Part shown: one piece after another, positions 11,559 through 23,650 of the stretch
How positions within the stretch are numbered: position 1 is the first letter of the stretch
Layout: each line of letters opens with the position of its first letter
Source: Sycobia sp. Sy_11
Lineage: Eukaryota; Arthropoda; Insecta; Hymenoptera; Epichrysomallidae
Assembly: GCA_018907035.1 (NCBI GenBank)
Contig: JACCIC010000035.1
Coordinates: 930,001 to 994,000, forward strand
Reading direction: 5' to 3'
Length of the DNA: 64,000 bases
Made by a program: the position numbers and the translations under genes
The notes under the pieces: generated by a model
Database searches by the model: none
Seen by the model: the letters and a program-made list of their open reading frames with translations, nothing else
Told to the model about the DNA's origin: nothing

Positions 11559-14500
11559 ATGAATTTCTTGCTGTCAACGTTCAAAATGTTTCGCGAAAAT
11601 GAGGATGACACGATTTTATCGACCGAGTCGCTATCAGTTCCAATATCGTCAAAAGTGCAAGTTTTTTTGAGAATAAGGCCTCTTTCTTCAGATGTTCGCC
11701 ATGCAAACAAGGGGGTTATTTATCAAATACAAGATTCCACAACGCTGCTTGTGAAACAATGTAGTGCAAGTGATCTCGTTCAACGTTCCAAACTTGCAAA
11801 ACTGAGTGATAATGCGAATAAAAAAAAATTTACCTTTTCAAAGATTTTTAACCTGGAAATTGATCAATCAACATTTTTTGATGAAACAATTAAGCCAGCG
11901 GTTATTGATTTCCTCAATAATCAAAGCACAACGATCATAAGTTATGGAACAGCTGATTCCGGAAAATCGTACACATTGTTCGGTTCATTATCGGAGCCTG
12001 GACTAATTTCAAGAAGTATAGAACTCATTTTTTCGACTTTAAATAATAGATTAACTCCCTGGTACAAACCCAAGCGATTTAACAGTGTCACCGAAATTAA
12101 TGAAAATGATAGACTGATAGAAATGGATATAAAAGATAAACTTGTGTCTTACAGATTGGCTGATAAATCGATGTATGAAGAAGCGTACAAAGTACTCGAA
12201 AATTCGGGATCGCACGAGAATTTAGGCGGCATTAAAGAATCAATGTATTCTGTGTGGATATCATTTATAGAAATCTACAATGATATCATTCTTGATTTAT
12301 TAGAAGTTGATATGGAAGGAAAAAATTTGCCTCTGAAATTAGTTACTGATAAAAATGGCTACACATACGTTCAAGGGATACGAAATATATGTGCTACTAA
12401 TGGCTTAGAAGCCTACGAAATTTTTAATGCTGGACAAACAAAACTTAGTACGCTTCCGTTGCCCAATTACAAAAGTTCAAGATCTCATTCAATTTTCACA
12501 ATAAAATTGTTCAAGTATGAAAAATATTCTACTGCATCTGAAGTTGAGGTATTTTCTAAAATTTTGTTGTTGATTATTGAAAATGTGTAATTTTTATTTG
12601 TATTCAAATACTAAGTAAAAAAAAATCGTTATTTAGTTGATTAATATTTATTATTGGTAAAATTATATGTATTTATGTTTAATTTATTTCCTCTATAGAT
12701 ATTTTAACTTTGTTTTATTTTGTTAAATTAAATATTTGATAAGTAGCAGGATTTAATTTCATTACTGTAATTAATTGCTTAAATGAACTTTTGTTTATTT
12801 ATCAATTTTAAGAAATAATTGTCCATTTTTACAATTTTATCTGAGCTATTAATATTGTTAACCTTCTAGTTATTATAAATGTTTGTTATTTGTTCATTAT
12901 TATATTATTTTAAACAATTAATTCAGGTAGTTCTATTACTTTCTGTGACCTTGCGGGAACAGGCCGAATTCAAAAATCATTGGATAGCAGTAAGCAACTT
13001 AAAGAATCAAAATCCATTAATACAAGTCTCTTGGCACTTGGAAAATGTTTCAAAGCTATAGCTGCGGGTCATTCAAGACAGAGTACTGCTCCTTTTAGAG
13101 ATTCAAAACTAACAAGGCTACTTCAACACTCCTTATGCGGGAAAGAAAACGTTTCACTTCTGATCAATGTGAATCCTTCTCCAGAATTGTATGCAGAAAC
13201 TCAAAACGTTTTAAGTTTCGCATCCATAGCGATGAAAATTAGTACAGAAACTTCAAAAGATGATAAAAAATGTTTGGATAATGAAATACTGGATTTTTCT
13301 TCAAAATCTCATATAAATCAGTCGTTGATCAGAGCGAAAACCTTAAGTAAGCAAGAAATTGATGACCTTATATTAAAAAACCAAAAACTTCTTGCAGAAA
13401 TAAAAGAACTAAAATCTACGCATTTGAAAAAAGAATTTGAGATTCGTGATGAATTGACTAAGGGTTTTAAAAAACAATTAAGAGATTTAGAAGAAAATTG
13501 GAAAAATCGGATCACAGCGACAAAAAAAGAATATGAAAGTTTAATGAATATTACAAACAATAGTGTTCATAATTATTATAGAACACAAATAGATCAGTTT
13601 GTATGTCGGAAAAACAGTATTGATAGAGGTGATTGTGACATATTAACAGATGCTGAGATAGTTGACATAGAAAATTCTCAAGAAAATAAACAATTAAATC
13701 AACAAAAAAATGAAAATGATCTGATATTGTGTTTACTAAAAAGTAAAATAAATGCATTAACAGAAATTATTAATTTATCTAGAAAACACGATGAAAATAA
13801 TCAAAATGATAAAAAATTCGGGCCAGAAAAAGATATTCAAAGTGACGAAGATATAATGTTCCACATATCAAACATTCAAGAATTTGTAAAAGAATCCATA
13901 GAATTAAATAAAAGAATTAAGAATGGAAAAGAAAATATGCTTAACTACGGAAATTCAATGCAACTTGGAGGAATCGCTTATTAGACATTTGTACAAAGAA
14001 ATCCAGGATATCTTATTTCCTAAAGCTATTGAGCTTCCAGCAATTGATCGATCATTAAACTCGTCAATAGAATCCTTGGATCAAATCTTGGTAAAAGATA
14101 ATTTGGCAGTCATCCTATCTAGGATCAAAGAGGGTATTACAAGCAGTATATCTAAAATAATGAAACTTGAAATAGAAAATTCGGATCTTCGGACACAGGT
14201 ACAAGAGCTAAGTAAGGAAAAATTTGTACAAGAAAATGAAATTTTGCAAAATAAAATTCAGATTCAAGAATCCGAATGTGCACGGACTATCATTGACCAA
14301 TACCATTGAAGATTTTAAAACTAAATTGAAAAGTAAGGAGATTTTTGAAAATGATAATTCTAATATGATTGAATCCGAACATTGTTCGATTAACGAAACA
14401 CATGGATTGGATTTGATCGATCATACAGAAACTGCTAGTCATTCATTTGATAATGATAACTCTAGTCTTAGTTTATTCGAATCAGATACCGAGAAAATGA

Positions 14501-16077
14501 ATAATAGTGCAAAGAGATCTAGTTCTGATAGTAGTAGGAATGATTCCGGCATAGATTGCCCTACTTGTAAAATGACTGATGAAAAATGTTGCCAAACAAA
14601 TCCATGTCTTGAAGAGAACAAACATCATGTGTTTCATCAAAGACTTATGCAGTTAAAACTTGATTATAACCAGATGGAAGCTCAACATGTACAAGAATCA
14701 TTAAAAGTAACTGAGTTATCTCAAGAATTAGAAAGCATAAAGGGATCTATGGCGAAATTAAAAGCAAACAATTTTATCATAGAGCAAGGAAGTAGAAAAG
14801 AAATTGACTGCTTAAAAAATGAAAAGCATCGATTGGAAATTAGATACAATGAAGTATCTCAAAGATTGCAAGAAGTTAACGATGAATATGAAAACAGAAT
14901 GCGTGACTTACAGGTAGAAAATATTTCACAATATTATTCATCATTTTGTAAATAAATTAATATTGTTATTGCAGATAAAACTGAAAGTTCACGAAGAAGG
15001 TCAAAGTAAAGCAGCAAAATGTTTAGAAGATTATTGGCAAAATAAAATGAATAAACTGGAAAAAGAACTAAATAAAAAAACTTTGAACGAAAATGATTAT
15101 CTGAATAAAATCGTACGTTATGAAAAAGATTTTACGAGAGTAGAAAATATTTCAAGTAGAGTGAATGATTTTCAAACTATAATAGATAACTTGACAAAGG
15201 AAAAAATTGAATTAATTACATTGTTTAATGAACAATTATCCAATCAATTGAATATTAAAGATCAATTTCACAGTTTGGTAATTAAAATTGAAGATCGAGA
15301 CAAACAAGTTTTATCTTTAAAAGCTGAACTTAGTGCTGTAATTAAGACAAATGTATTGAATAGCCGAAAAGCGAAGGAACTTGGCAGGGAAGTTACAAAA
15401 TTAACAGAGAAAATCAGTAATATGAATGAAAATATTACAAATTCTGAGGAAGCTCGAAGAGAATTAGAGCATAGTGCAAATAAAGAAATCGACAATCTAC
15501 GAACCCGACTAAAAATCTTTGAAGAAAACGCAGAGCTCCTGAACGTAATTTACGATAATAACGACAGTAATGAAAATATTATAAATAAATTAAAATCGCG
15601 TCTTTCGGAAAAAGAAAAAGAGTTAGATTTTATTAAGAAGAACAGGAATACGACTATTGAAAGGTAACCTAAGGCAATAATGATCAATAATTATCAGTTT
15701 CTGTTTCTAGAGTAGTTTTTCATGGAATAAAAAAAAATACAAATAATACTTTTTGTTTAAGGTATGAATGTATGGTCCGGCAACTTCAAGATGCATTAAA
15801 AATGAATCACCATTCAAATAAACTAAAAAAACTATTTCCACAAAAACACAAATATTTCTTTAACGAATTGAGAGCAAGATCGATCTGTAGTATTCATGAT
15901 TCAGAACCTCAAATTCGTGATTGGAAGTTACTGAACGACGAGCCGATTAATGAATTATCATGTACTGGCACATCGCCAGTAACGCATTCTTTTGGGGGCA
16001 GAACGAAATCTGTGTCATTTAAAGAGGAGCCAAGTGGATTGATGAATGATATTAGCGAAAAATCATTAGAGGTCTGA
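11559..16077 (+). CDS. Kinesin-6 (KIF20-like) mitotic kinesin, four exons, frame disturbed
   Basis: Plus-end microtubule motor of the kinesin-6 class, a family that acts in spindle midzone and cytokinesis. Seen in exon 1 (330 residues to the best junction): beta-1 QVFLRIRPL at 33-41, P-loop GTADSGKS at 130-137, EPGLISRSIELIF at 146-158, a roughly 60-residue insertion (about 170-230) before WISFIEIYNDIILDLL (the kinesin-6 type loop-6 insert), and switch I NYKSSRSH at 303-310. Exon 2 continues with switch II DLAGTGR, KSINTSLLALGKC, PFRDSKLTRLLQ and INVNPS, then long coiled coils. Likely exons: 11559-12548, 12927-14913, 14975-15663 and 15762-16077, about 1,320 residues; KIF20A is shorter and KIF20B longer. 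The second ATG at 11586 (A at -3) is an equally good start. Oddities: Gly replaces the switch II Glu, intron 1 has a phase conflict, and exon 2 has two internal frame changes. Kinesin identity is very sure. KIF20 versus other kinesin-6 members (Subito/KIF23 types) is likely but not certain. Pseudogene status is open. Confidence 0.9.
12549..12926 (+). other. Kinesin intron 1 (boundary uncertain)
   Basis: By homology, exon 1 should end after ...STASEVE at GAG|GTATTT, and exon 2 should resume with SSITFCDLAG after TTCAG at 12926. That donor is phase 0, while the acceptor leaves two bases (gt) before the next codon, so the frame is off by one. A phase-compatible alternative is donor TGT|GTAATT after 12586 with acceptor GTAG after 12930. 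It keeps the frame but inserts about a dozen hydrophobic residues before strand beta-7. The intron is strongly AT-rich. Confidence 0.7.
13908..13984 (+). other. Frame change 1 inside kinesin exon 2
   Basis: The frame used from switch II onwards runs to a TAG at 13982-13984. The next coding-like frame (+1) is open from 13908 and continues in kinesin-tail style (EESLIRHLYKEIQDILF). No intron with matching phase is visible here; one weak pair (donor at 13886, acceptor ending at 13984) does not restore phase. The overlap contains A-rich runs such as ggaaaagaaaa, where single-base indels are common. Confidence 0.7.
14224..14309 (+). other. Frame change 2 inside kinesin exon 2
   Basis: The frame that carries EIENSDLRTQVQELSKEK reaches a TGA at 14307-14309. 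A further +1 frame takes over (TNTIEDFKTKLKSKEIF) and runs uninterrupted to the exon 2 donor. The switch lies around 14270-14300. No splice pair explains it. A second single-base discrepancy is the simplest reading. Confidence 0.7.
14440..14625 (+). other. Kinesin stalk: Ser/Asp-rich linker with cysteine cluster
   Basis: Between two coiled-coil stretches the protein becomes Ser/Asn/Asp-rich and then carries DSGIDCPTCKMTDEKCCQT, with a CxxC followed by CC. This is a non-coiled hinge. Whether the cysteines bind metal cannot be told from sequence. The later C-terminal tail (about 15960-16050) has a TSPVTHS stretch that fits a proline-directed kinase site. Confidence 0.5.
14914..14974 (+). other. 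Kinesin intron 2 (61 bp)
   Basis: Donor CAG|GTAGAA after 14913, acceptor TTATTGCAG ending at 14974. Phase 0 on both sides, joining RMRDLQ to IKLKVHEE in a continuous coiled coil. Very short and AT-rich, as is usual for small insect introns. Confidence 0.9.
15664..15761 (+). other. Kinesin intron 3 (98 bp)
   Basis: Donor AAG|GTAACC after 15663, acceptor TTTGTTTAAG ending at 15761. The split codon AG|G gives Arg, and the protein reads TTIER-YECMVRQLQDALK, so the phase is exact. This argues that the 3' half of the gene is intact. Confidence 0.88.
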
Positions 16078-16480
16078 TCTGTTGGAATTAGTTTTAAATT
16101 AGTTGCTTGCCTATTATATACTAAGTTCCTCTTTTTACTTAGATTCTATATTAAATATTGTAAATGCATGGACTACGTCGTTTTTAGGCGGGACATAGAT
16201 TTTGCTCGCAAATCTATCGTGTACCTTGTAAAGAATATTTATTAAACAGCCAAAAAACTCGAACTGCGGCTAATGTATTCGAAGGCGATAGTCTTGCATC
16301 CAGGAAAAACTGTCAAAGAAAACTACTGCTTCCATGGAAGAGAAGCTTTAAAAAATATTACTAAGTTACGTTAATAGTTTTGAATTTCTTTTATTTTGTA
16401 TTAAAGTTGTCTTTCATATTTTACCGTTTCTTTGTCAATACTTCATACTGTGAATAAAAAAGTTCTTTTGAATTGTTGTT
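16078..16480 (+). other. Likely kinesin 3' UTR with AATAAA at 16453
   Basis: The sequence after the TGA stays AT-rich and non-coding. The first clear AATAAA polyadenylation hexamer is at 16453-16458. ATTAAA variants occur earlier, near 16240 and 16400. The exact cleavage site is unknown. Confidence 0.4.
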
Positions 16481-17720
16481 CTTTTCTTCCGAATGTCTAG
16501 AGAAGTTTGCCCTTTTCTGCTTTTGCTGGACATCGAGACGTGGCAAGATCGGAGCTCTGAGGAAAGTGTGATAACGGGATTATTGGCATTCGATTGGCAA
16601 TATCTCGCTCGAAAAGAAGGCAACCTCAGATTGCGCTCCCTCGGGATGCGAAGGCCAATGGCCAGTCGCAGCGCCGTTTCTTATAATTACAATTTAAGCC
16701 CGATCGCTCCCTTCCCTGTCCCTACGCGTCGGGGTGCGTATATAGCTTCGAACGAAGCGGGTCATGTTGGTTCGGCTGATTCCGTACAGGGGTGGAAATC
16801 GCTAGATTTTATTGGCAATATGCTATAGTTTCCGACATTGGATGCCGCTGACGCTTTCGGACTCATTACGCCCTTTATGCGTCTACGTGATCTCGGACGA
16901 CGAGAGCCACTCACGCTTTTTGCGGATTCTGATAGGGAATTATGACGAGCCATTATCGAAAGTCGCCCAGAAATCCACTCTTCCGAAATGGACGGGAGTA
17001 GGACGGACCTTCTCCGATCGAGCCAGCTTATGTACGAAGGAAAAATCAGTAAATACGATCCAAAGGGAGGTAACATAAAATAACCCCGTGATTGATAGTA
17101 CTGCCTCGCGTAATCGTGAAGTAACGCGGGTGGTTGGAGAAATATTTTAGTTGCGAATTAGATGGGGACGGGGAGGGAATCTCGCTCTGCTCTTGGCGGG
17201 CGGTGGTGGATGGGTAGAGGGGCCGGGGTTGATTTATGCAGTATCAAACCTTGGATGGTGCGTGAAAATTTGTTTCGCAAACTTGCCGAGAGGCAAAACC
17301 GCTGCTTTGTTCGGCAAATAAGCCATTGTGAGGCATTTTTCGGCGGTAAAAGCGGAATTTCCCTCTGGAAAGGAAATTTCACGAGCTCTGCTACGCTACT
17401 GTAAATTTTGAAAACTCGTTATCGAGAGCAGCGGCAATACCGCAGCTTCGAGCCATTCTCGCCTCTCCCTCTCTTACTTTGCTCGTTCGGCTGTGCGCGT
17501 TCAACGCCTTGGTGATTTCTCCGCGCAAATGTACCGCGAACTTTCCTCTTTCAATTGGCAATAAGATTTGATCGTTCCGGGAAATATCATCCAATTTCCT
17601 TTCTCCCCACTTCACGAACATAGCTGCTTTCTGGTTTTCGTTTCATTTCTTTCTTTTCGTATCCTCGTTCCTAGCCTTTCTTTAACACCTTTTCCCCAGT
17701 TGCTACCCTAAAAGCATCAT
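16481..17720. other. Intergenic block of medium GC, no repeats
   Basis: Unusually free of microsatellites and non-repetitive throughout. Open frames at 16493-16828 and 17162-17404 have no recognisable domain. Could be regulatory DNA or the edge of an unannotated transcript. Confidence 0.4.
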
Positions 17721-18560
17721 CCATGCCAACTTTGTATTAGTCTCTGAAATCGAGAAGAACCAAGTCTTTTGTCCATTGACTTGTCTTTGATATTATGAGA
17801 AATAATATGTTAAAATGATTATATTGTAAATTATTCGAATAATTTAGCATCACATATTGATCTGTAATGTAGAAATATTCATTTTCATAAGTAATTGCTA
17901 AAGTATAAGGATTCTTCTAATTGTAGATAATTCGTGAATAATTGCTAGGATTGCAATTTTTTAGAGTAAATTTTACGAGTCATTTGCACGTAATAGGCCT
18001 CTAATATCGGATACATTACATCGTTCTGTAATTTTCATAAATATTCGTGCAATTTTGTATTAGAATCTTGTTATACAAACCGATATTATATATTGTCAAC
18101 CATATAGTTTTTGCTTGATATTTCTTACATCATGGCTTCGTACAGTCTAAAGCATAGGTTAAAATATACAAAGTAACATCTGAAATTATTTGAATTAACG
18201 AATTTTTTCAAAAAGTGAAAATGAAAGTTTCAACGACAATCTTAATACAAAAAAAGTTGTTTAAAAGCAGTCCCAAAATTTAATCAGGACAATGGAGAGT
18301 TCCGTACCTTCGGCGAATTTGGAGTATACATGATTTTGCCATATCCGCAGAACGGGCATGGGGACAAAGTTTTGAACGAAACATTAGTTTATAATTCGGC
18401 AATCCCGGATCAGAATTTGTCACGATTAGTCGATTCTCCAAGGGCTCTGATTTCCTTAAGGAGCTTGGCTTCGCTCGAGTTTTCATTAATTTCACCAATC
18501 CGGGCGAACTATTGTCGTACAGTTACGCACAATTTGAAAGCGACATAGCTCTCGCCCTTT
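17721..18560. other. AT-rich linker, nothing seen
   Basis: AT-rich, no repeats of note, no gene. Confidence 0.6.
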
Positions 18561-20640
18561 CCACTTTCGACTTTCAACTGGGATTGACGTAGACGATAAG
18601 GCAGGGGGGTCGAGGGGGGCGTGCGGTGGATCGCGCGCGGGGTGAGGGGCGAGAAACGCGAGACAAAGACAGAAAGAGATGGAGCGTCAAACAAACGGTG
18701 GACGGAACGCGAGAGCGAGAGGAGCGCAATAGAGACGAACGGGTAAGAAGTTAGTACGTCAAGCGAAGTAAGAGCGGGGAGGGGAGGCAAAAGGGCCGTA
18801 GGAGGCGCTCAAGGAGTCGGAGGAGTCTCGCTCCGCGAGGGTGGCATAGATTATATTTCCCGTGTCATTTACCCTCTGACTTAGACCGATGACATTTCTC
18901 GAGTTCCTTCAGAAATTCAGAAGCGTGCGGCGCCGGGCTCAACCCCCCCCCCTCCTACTGCCGCTCTTACCTACGCGATCAGTCCTGCGCGGTAAGCCCC
19001 GACGCTCGGCAATATATACACACGGGGCGAAAAGTTTTCGATTGCCGAGCGCGCGCGAGGAGCAGCGCGACCATGGCGGCCGGGGGAGGGGGGGGGAGGA
19101 ATATGGAATAACTGGCACAATGCAGCTATACGCGGTAGGCCGCGATGCCGTAGCTGCTCGAACGATCGAAAGAGTCTGTCTCCCGGAATACGGCGAGGGT
19201 GCGTCGTGGCGCTTCGGCGACGGCCGTACACGGGAAGCGCTGACAAGTAGGCGGCTACGAGCTCGAGCGGCGTATACACACGCGCGTACATACCGGCGGG
19301 GACGAGCGCGAGGCTGCGACCGCGCGCTCGCCGGAAAGTTCGCGAAGCCGAGGGGGTGGGCGCGGGGGCTCCGCGGCCCACCGAGAAAGAAAAGGAGAAG
19401 AGAGAGAGAGAGTGAGGGGGGAGGAGGGGAGGAGGAGCTGCACAGCCGAACAATAAGCAATAATACGTAATGCAATTCAAACGTTGCGGCTGGCAATACT
19501 CCCTCGAAGCGGGGCGCGCGCGTCACAATGCCGCAGCCGCCCCCGGGAAATGCAAGGCAGGCGTTTTCTGGCGGTAAACGGGAAAAGCGCGGGGGACGAC
19601 GACAATCGCGCAATACTCGGGCGACGGAGCGAGCGCTCGTCCTCCCCCCCTCCCCCGCACACCGTGGTCTGTCGCTGCACATTTGCGACTTACGCAATTC
19701 TAGAGGGCCCCGGCGACTATCCGCGCTGGCTCTGGGATTATTACGCAATCGCGACGCGACGCATTAATTTCGCCACCTGCGCTCGGCGCGCATACTCGTC
19801 CGTCCCTTCGCCGCGTCTTCTCGCGGTGGTGATGGGGGGGGGGTGATCACTGAGTGAGATAGGCAGAGGGAGAGAGGGTGGCATACGGCGCGTCCTCTGA
19901 TTTTCCCTTCCGCGGGCTCGCTACATATTCCTTTTATTCGGGCGAGCGGCCCCCCGCGCGTCGTCGTCCGCCGCGAAATCCACTTTGCAGAGTTCGTTAA
20001 ATTGGCGGTGGCGCACCGCCGCCGTCGCTCGGGCCGTCGTCGCCTCGGCGCGGGCGAGTGCCGGTGAGAGCCGCGGCAAACGAAGGAGGGACCGGTCGGG
20101 GGTGAGGGGGGGGCGGGGCACGCGAGTCAGCGACGAGGGCCCGGGGTCGCTGAGAAAAGACGGAGAAGAGTCCGCGAAATGACTCGCGTCGCGAGCTCTT
20201 ATCCTTGATCGCAGCTCGTTAGCAAGTTGGGATCAATGGCTTCTCGTCTCCGCATAATTCGTGCAAGGGCGGCGGCGGGCAACGGCTCCGCTCGGTGGCG
20301 CGCGCGCTCACTCTCGCATTCAGGATTATCAACATATCGGCGAACTGCCGCGGTGCGGCTTCGTGGCTGGAAAACGGAGTGAATCGGTGGGGGGTGGGGG
20401 TAGGGGTTGGTGAAGCCATGCGGCAGGATGGATCGTCTTGTTAAAAGTGGATTGCCTCATTGCCTCCAATATCTGTTGGTTTGCTTTCTGTATCTTCTGC
20501 TCACTCTCTCGCTCTCGCTCTCTCTTTCCCACCGGCTGTACGGCACCGAGAACGAGGGTGGAGTTGAGAAGCGAATATCTCAATAGCCACTCAGCGTCTC
20601 CACGTGGCACGTCATCTTGTTATACGTATCCCTGGTGTGC
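18561..20640. other. CpG-rich island 6
   Basis: About 2 kb of GC-rich, CpG-dense DNA with purine tracts (19399-19440) and G or C homopolymers (18943-18952, 19834-19843). Overlapping open frames on both strands, up to 269 codons, are low-complexity Arg/Pro/Ser strings and are judged spurious. Confidence 0.6.
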
Positions 20641-22380
20641 AAATCTGCATAAGACGTGTGCCCGTCGCCGGGGATTTTTGTTTACCAGCAACTCGGGAGA
20701 TTCTTTCAGAAATTTACGACGCTTCAAAATATTATTGGTTTTACCTTCTTTTAATGAATGCAAATAACTTTTTGTCCAAACTCTTCCTATGGATTGAATT
20801 TCAGAAAAATATTCCAGTCTTTTAATGTATATTAAACATATAAATATGATGATAGTTATAATAAAAAATGTGTATATAAAACATAATTGCTATATGCCTA
20901 TATATGGCAGATAATTAGTGTATTAAATTCAGTATTGAAAAAAATTGTCTGTATCGACTGATCGTACATTTAGAGTTTTCTACAGACGATCACTATTGGA
21001 ATGTTTTACAGTTTTCTCTGTGATATTCCCTTCCTAAGAACCATTCTTTAACCTATCCTTCCTTAACAGACTAATGTGCTTCGTATTGGTTTTCCTATTT
21101 CTTGACTATTCGTAACGTTTCCGTCGGACAGCTTAATTTTAATATGTATTTTCAAACATTTTTTCTATAGATATATTACGAATAATCTCGTCTAATATTC
21201 AGTTAACTAATTTATGCTTTAATCAAAAAATATAAAAATTTGAAGCGTTCGAAAACTCAAAAGAAAATTGTCCTTCGAAAAAGTTGCTTTTTTACTGCCA
21301 TAATGACACTAATGTATATTATAAACTGTATAAATATTTTATAATAGATTTACTTAGTTGAATTAACATCCAAAATTGTTTTACAAAATTGCTGCATTCT
21401 TAAGTTTAATCAATAATGTGCTAATTAATTCATATGCGTAATAATTTTTAATAGGCTGAATTATTACACTTTATTATCGTAGAAGTTATTATACATAATA
21501 AATGTTATTAATCAATTTCTTAATAATTCTATGTAATTTTACAAAAAAATTTATGGCATGATAATAGAATCGATGTTTATATAATTAATAAGAAAAAGTT
21601 TATTAATTTATAAAGTGCTGTATTTCTCTTATTAAAGCCAGAAGATCACCAAAAAAATTATTGTTTGATCTCATTACTTTATTGCTCCGTTCCTACATCT
21701 ATAATAAATAATTTAATAGTATTACAGGACTCCGACCGACAAAAATCAACGACGTTATTAAAAAAAAAAAAAAAGAAAAAAAATTATTTGATACGCATGC
21801 AAATGCGTATAATTTTTCGTAGAATAGATTTAAGCCAGCATACAAACTGTACTATATTCAGATTGTACGTAAGATAATAGTTTTTGATTTATTTTAAACT
21901 TGAGTAATATAAATATAAAAAGCAAAAGTAATCGCATGGCATTTTTCAAAGTTTTAGGATAAGCAGAAGAGGATCGTTAGCTTAGAATTTTAGAGCACAT
22001 TATTCGATCCTGCGCGTTCTGGTATCTTTTGTGTACAGCTATATCAAGCGAGGGTTCCGTGGTTTCTCCCCTAAGCTAGACATGGAATGAAAACGACACA
22101 CGTTCGTCCAACCCTACTCTTGCCCAACGGTTCACATCGAGGAACGTACACGTGTATACATCACTGAAAAAAAAGTATTATATTCTGATAAATACATAAA
22201 TATATTTATTAAAACTAATAAAAAATTATAAACATGTATTTATTTAAATGTATAAACAAATTATTTATGCTTAATTTTTTTTCCAAATTTCTTTCCTGCC
22301 TACGTTCCACCTTATAAGTATGCAAAAAAAAAAAAAAAAAAAACAAAAAAAAACAAAAAAACGCTCAGGGAGACCATCAG
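20641..22380. other. AT-rich stretch with A-rich tract
   Basis: AT-rich with no gene. Contains AAAAAAGAAAAAAA near 21760-21783 and a long A-rich tract at 22324-22361 that could be the tail of an old retroposed sequence; no element body was recognised to its left. Confidence 0.5.
22324..22361. repeat. A-rich tract (A20 plus A9 and A7 blocks)
   Basis: Near-pure A run interrupted by two C bases. Confidence 0.88.
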
Positions 22381-23650
22381 CTACACCGCAAGCCTTTGCC
22401 CAAGGCCATCCATTTCGTAAACGTTATCTATAGTTTCGTCCACTATCAAGGATCGACGGGTCATAAGAAGCGCGCGCACGACCGAGAGCTCGAGGCGCGA
22501 ACTCGGTTCGCGCATAAAAATATAAAGGCATTATTCAGGCGTTGTCTTATCGCCCACCCGAAAGTCGTAGGCTCGCCGAGCATACGAATTAAATGGACGA
22601 ACTCGGCCAGGAGAAACGGGACTGGAGGCTATCGCAAGTCGCACCGTATCGAATGCTGGTCCTTTGGACCCTTTGATATCGCTACGAAATCCAAATAAAC
22701 CAGCTTCAAATCTGATGGCGATTTGACGGAACGAGCCATAAAATATTCTTATTGCATTCATCCTCCTTCTCATTTTATGGTGCAACTGTTTTATGGCAAT
22801 ATTACAATAGCTTTAAAGGGACAGTGCGTGGCTTTTGAAAAAGTTGTGTAATTTATAATAAAAATTCAGAAGAAATAAATTCACAGACGAACATGTATTA
22901 TGTGTTCGAAGCAACAACAAAATTTGACTGGTCGGGAATATTCAGCTCTAATTGACTAATAGATGGGTCGCTTCGGAGAATTGTCGATTTCTAAGAAATA
23001 CATTAATAAAAAAGAAGGTCATTGTTGGAAAAAATAGATATTTTTCAAAAAGCAAAATGAATCGTCTTAGCACGGAAGAGCGCTAAATTCTGATGCATGG
23101 AAAATTTAGCGAAATGAAAGAAGACCGAATGGTAAAGAGAACCCGAGAATTTGCAAGGAAACGCATCGATCTCTCGAAATTCATCAGACGCTCCGCGCAA
23201 TTAGGCAAATAAGCAGTCTAACGACAACTGTTGGTGGAAGTAGAAAGGATAGCAGGGTGTAACGACAAACAATCTATCCATCTCATTCTCTCTCTCTGTC
23301 TCTATCCCTCTCGCTCCACTCTATCCTTTACATAGACCCACTGTGTGGCGTTATCTGACTTCCACCGCTAGCCCTCCCTCTCTGCTCCTACATTCTCCCC
23401 ACTCTCCGATGTCTTTCAGCAGCAAGAACATTTCATTTCATTTGTTCATCCCTCGTTTTCTCTTCTACCGCACGCGAGCGCGCGCACGTTCTCTCGTTCT
23501 ACAGCGAGCACCCTTCGGATTCGCAACACACCCTAATTTTCTCCAGACGGCCTATAGAGCCCCCCCCCCCGACCCTCGATCTCTTCTGCTTACGCTCACC
23601 CACGCGGCTGTCTATAGATAATTTCGAATGGCACACAGAAAGAGACTAAA
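22381..23650. other. Medium-GC block with TTTATGG/CCATAAA cluster
   Basis: Non-repetitive on the left. GCCATAAA at 22735-22742, TTTATGGT at 22774-22781 and TTTATGGC at 22790-22797 lie within 63 bp. Pyrimidine-rich on the right (23281-23600). No gene recognised. Confidence 0.45.

Noticed and set aside
18939..19748. 269-codon minus-strand open frame in a CpG island
   Set aside because: Arg/Pro/Ser/Ala low complexity, overlapping equally long frames in other phases on both strands, with no domain. Expected in stop-poor GC-rich DNA.
22150..22380. CACTGAAAAAAAAGT motif resembling a transposon end, followed by an A-rich tract
   Set aside because: No inverted counterpart was found within about 1 kb and no element body could be recognised.
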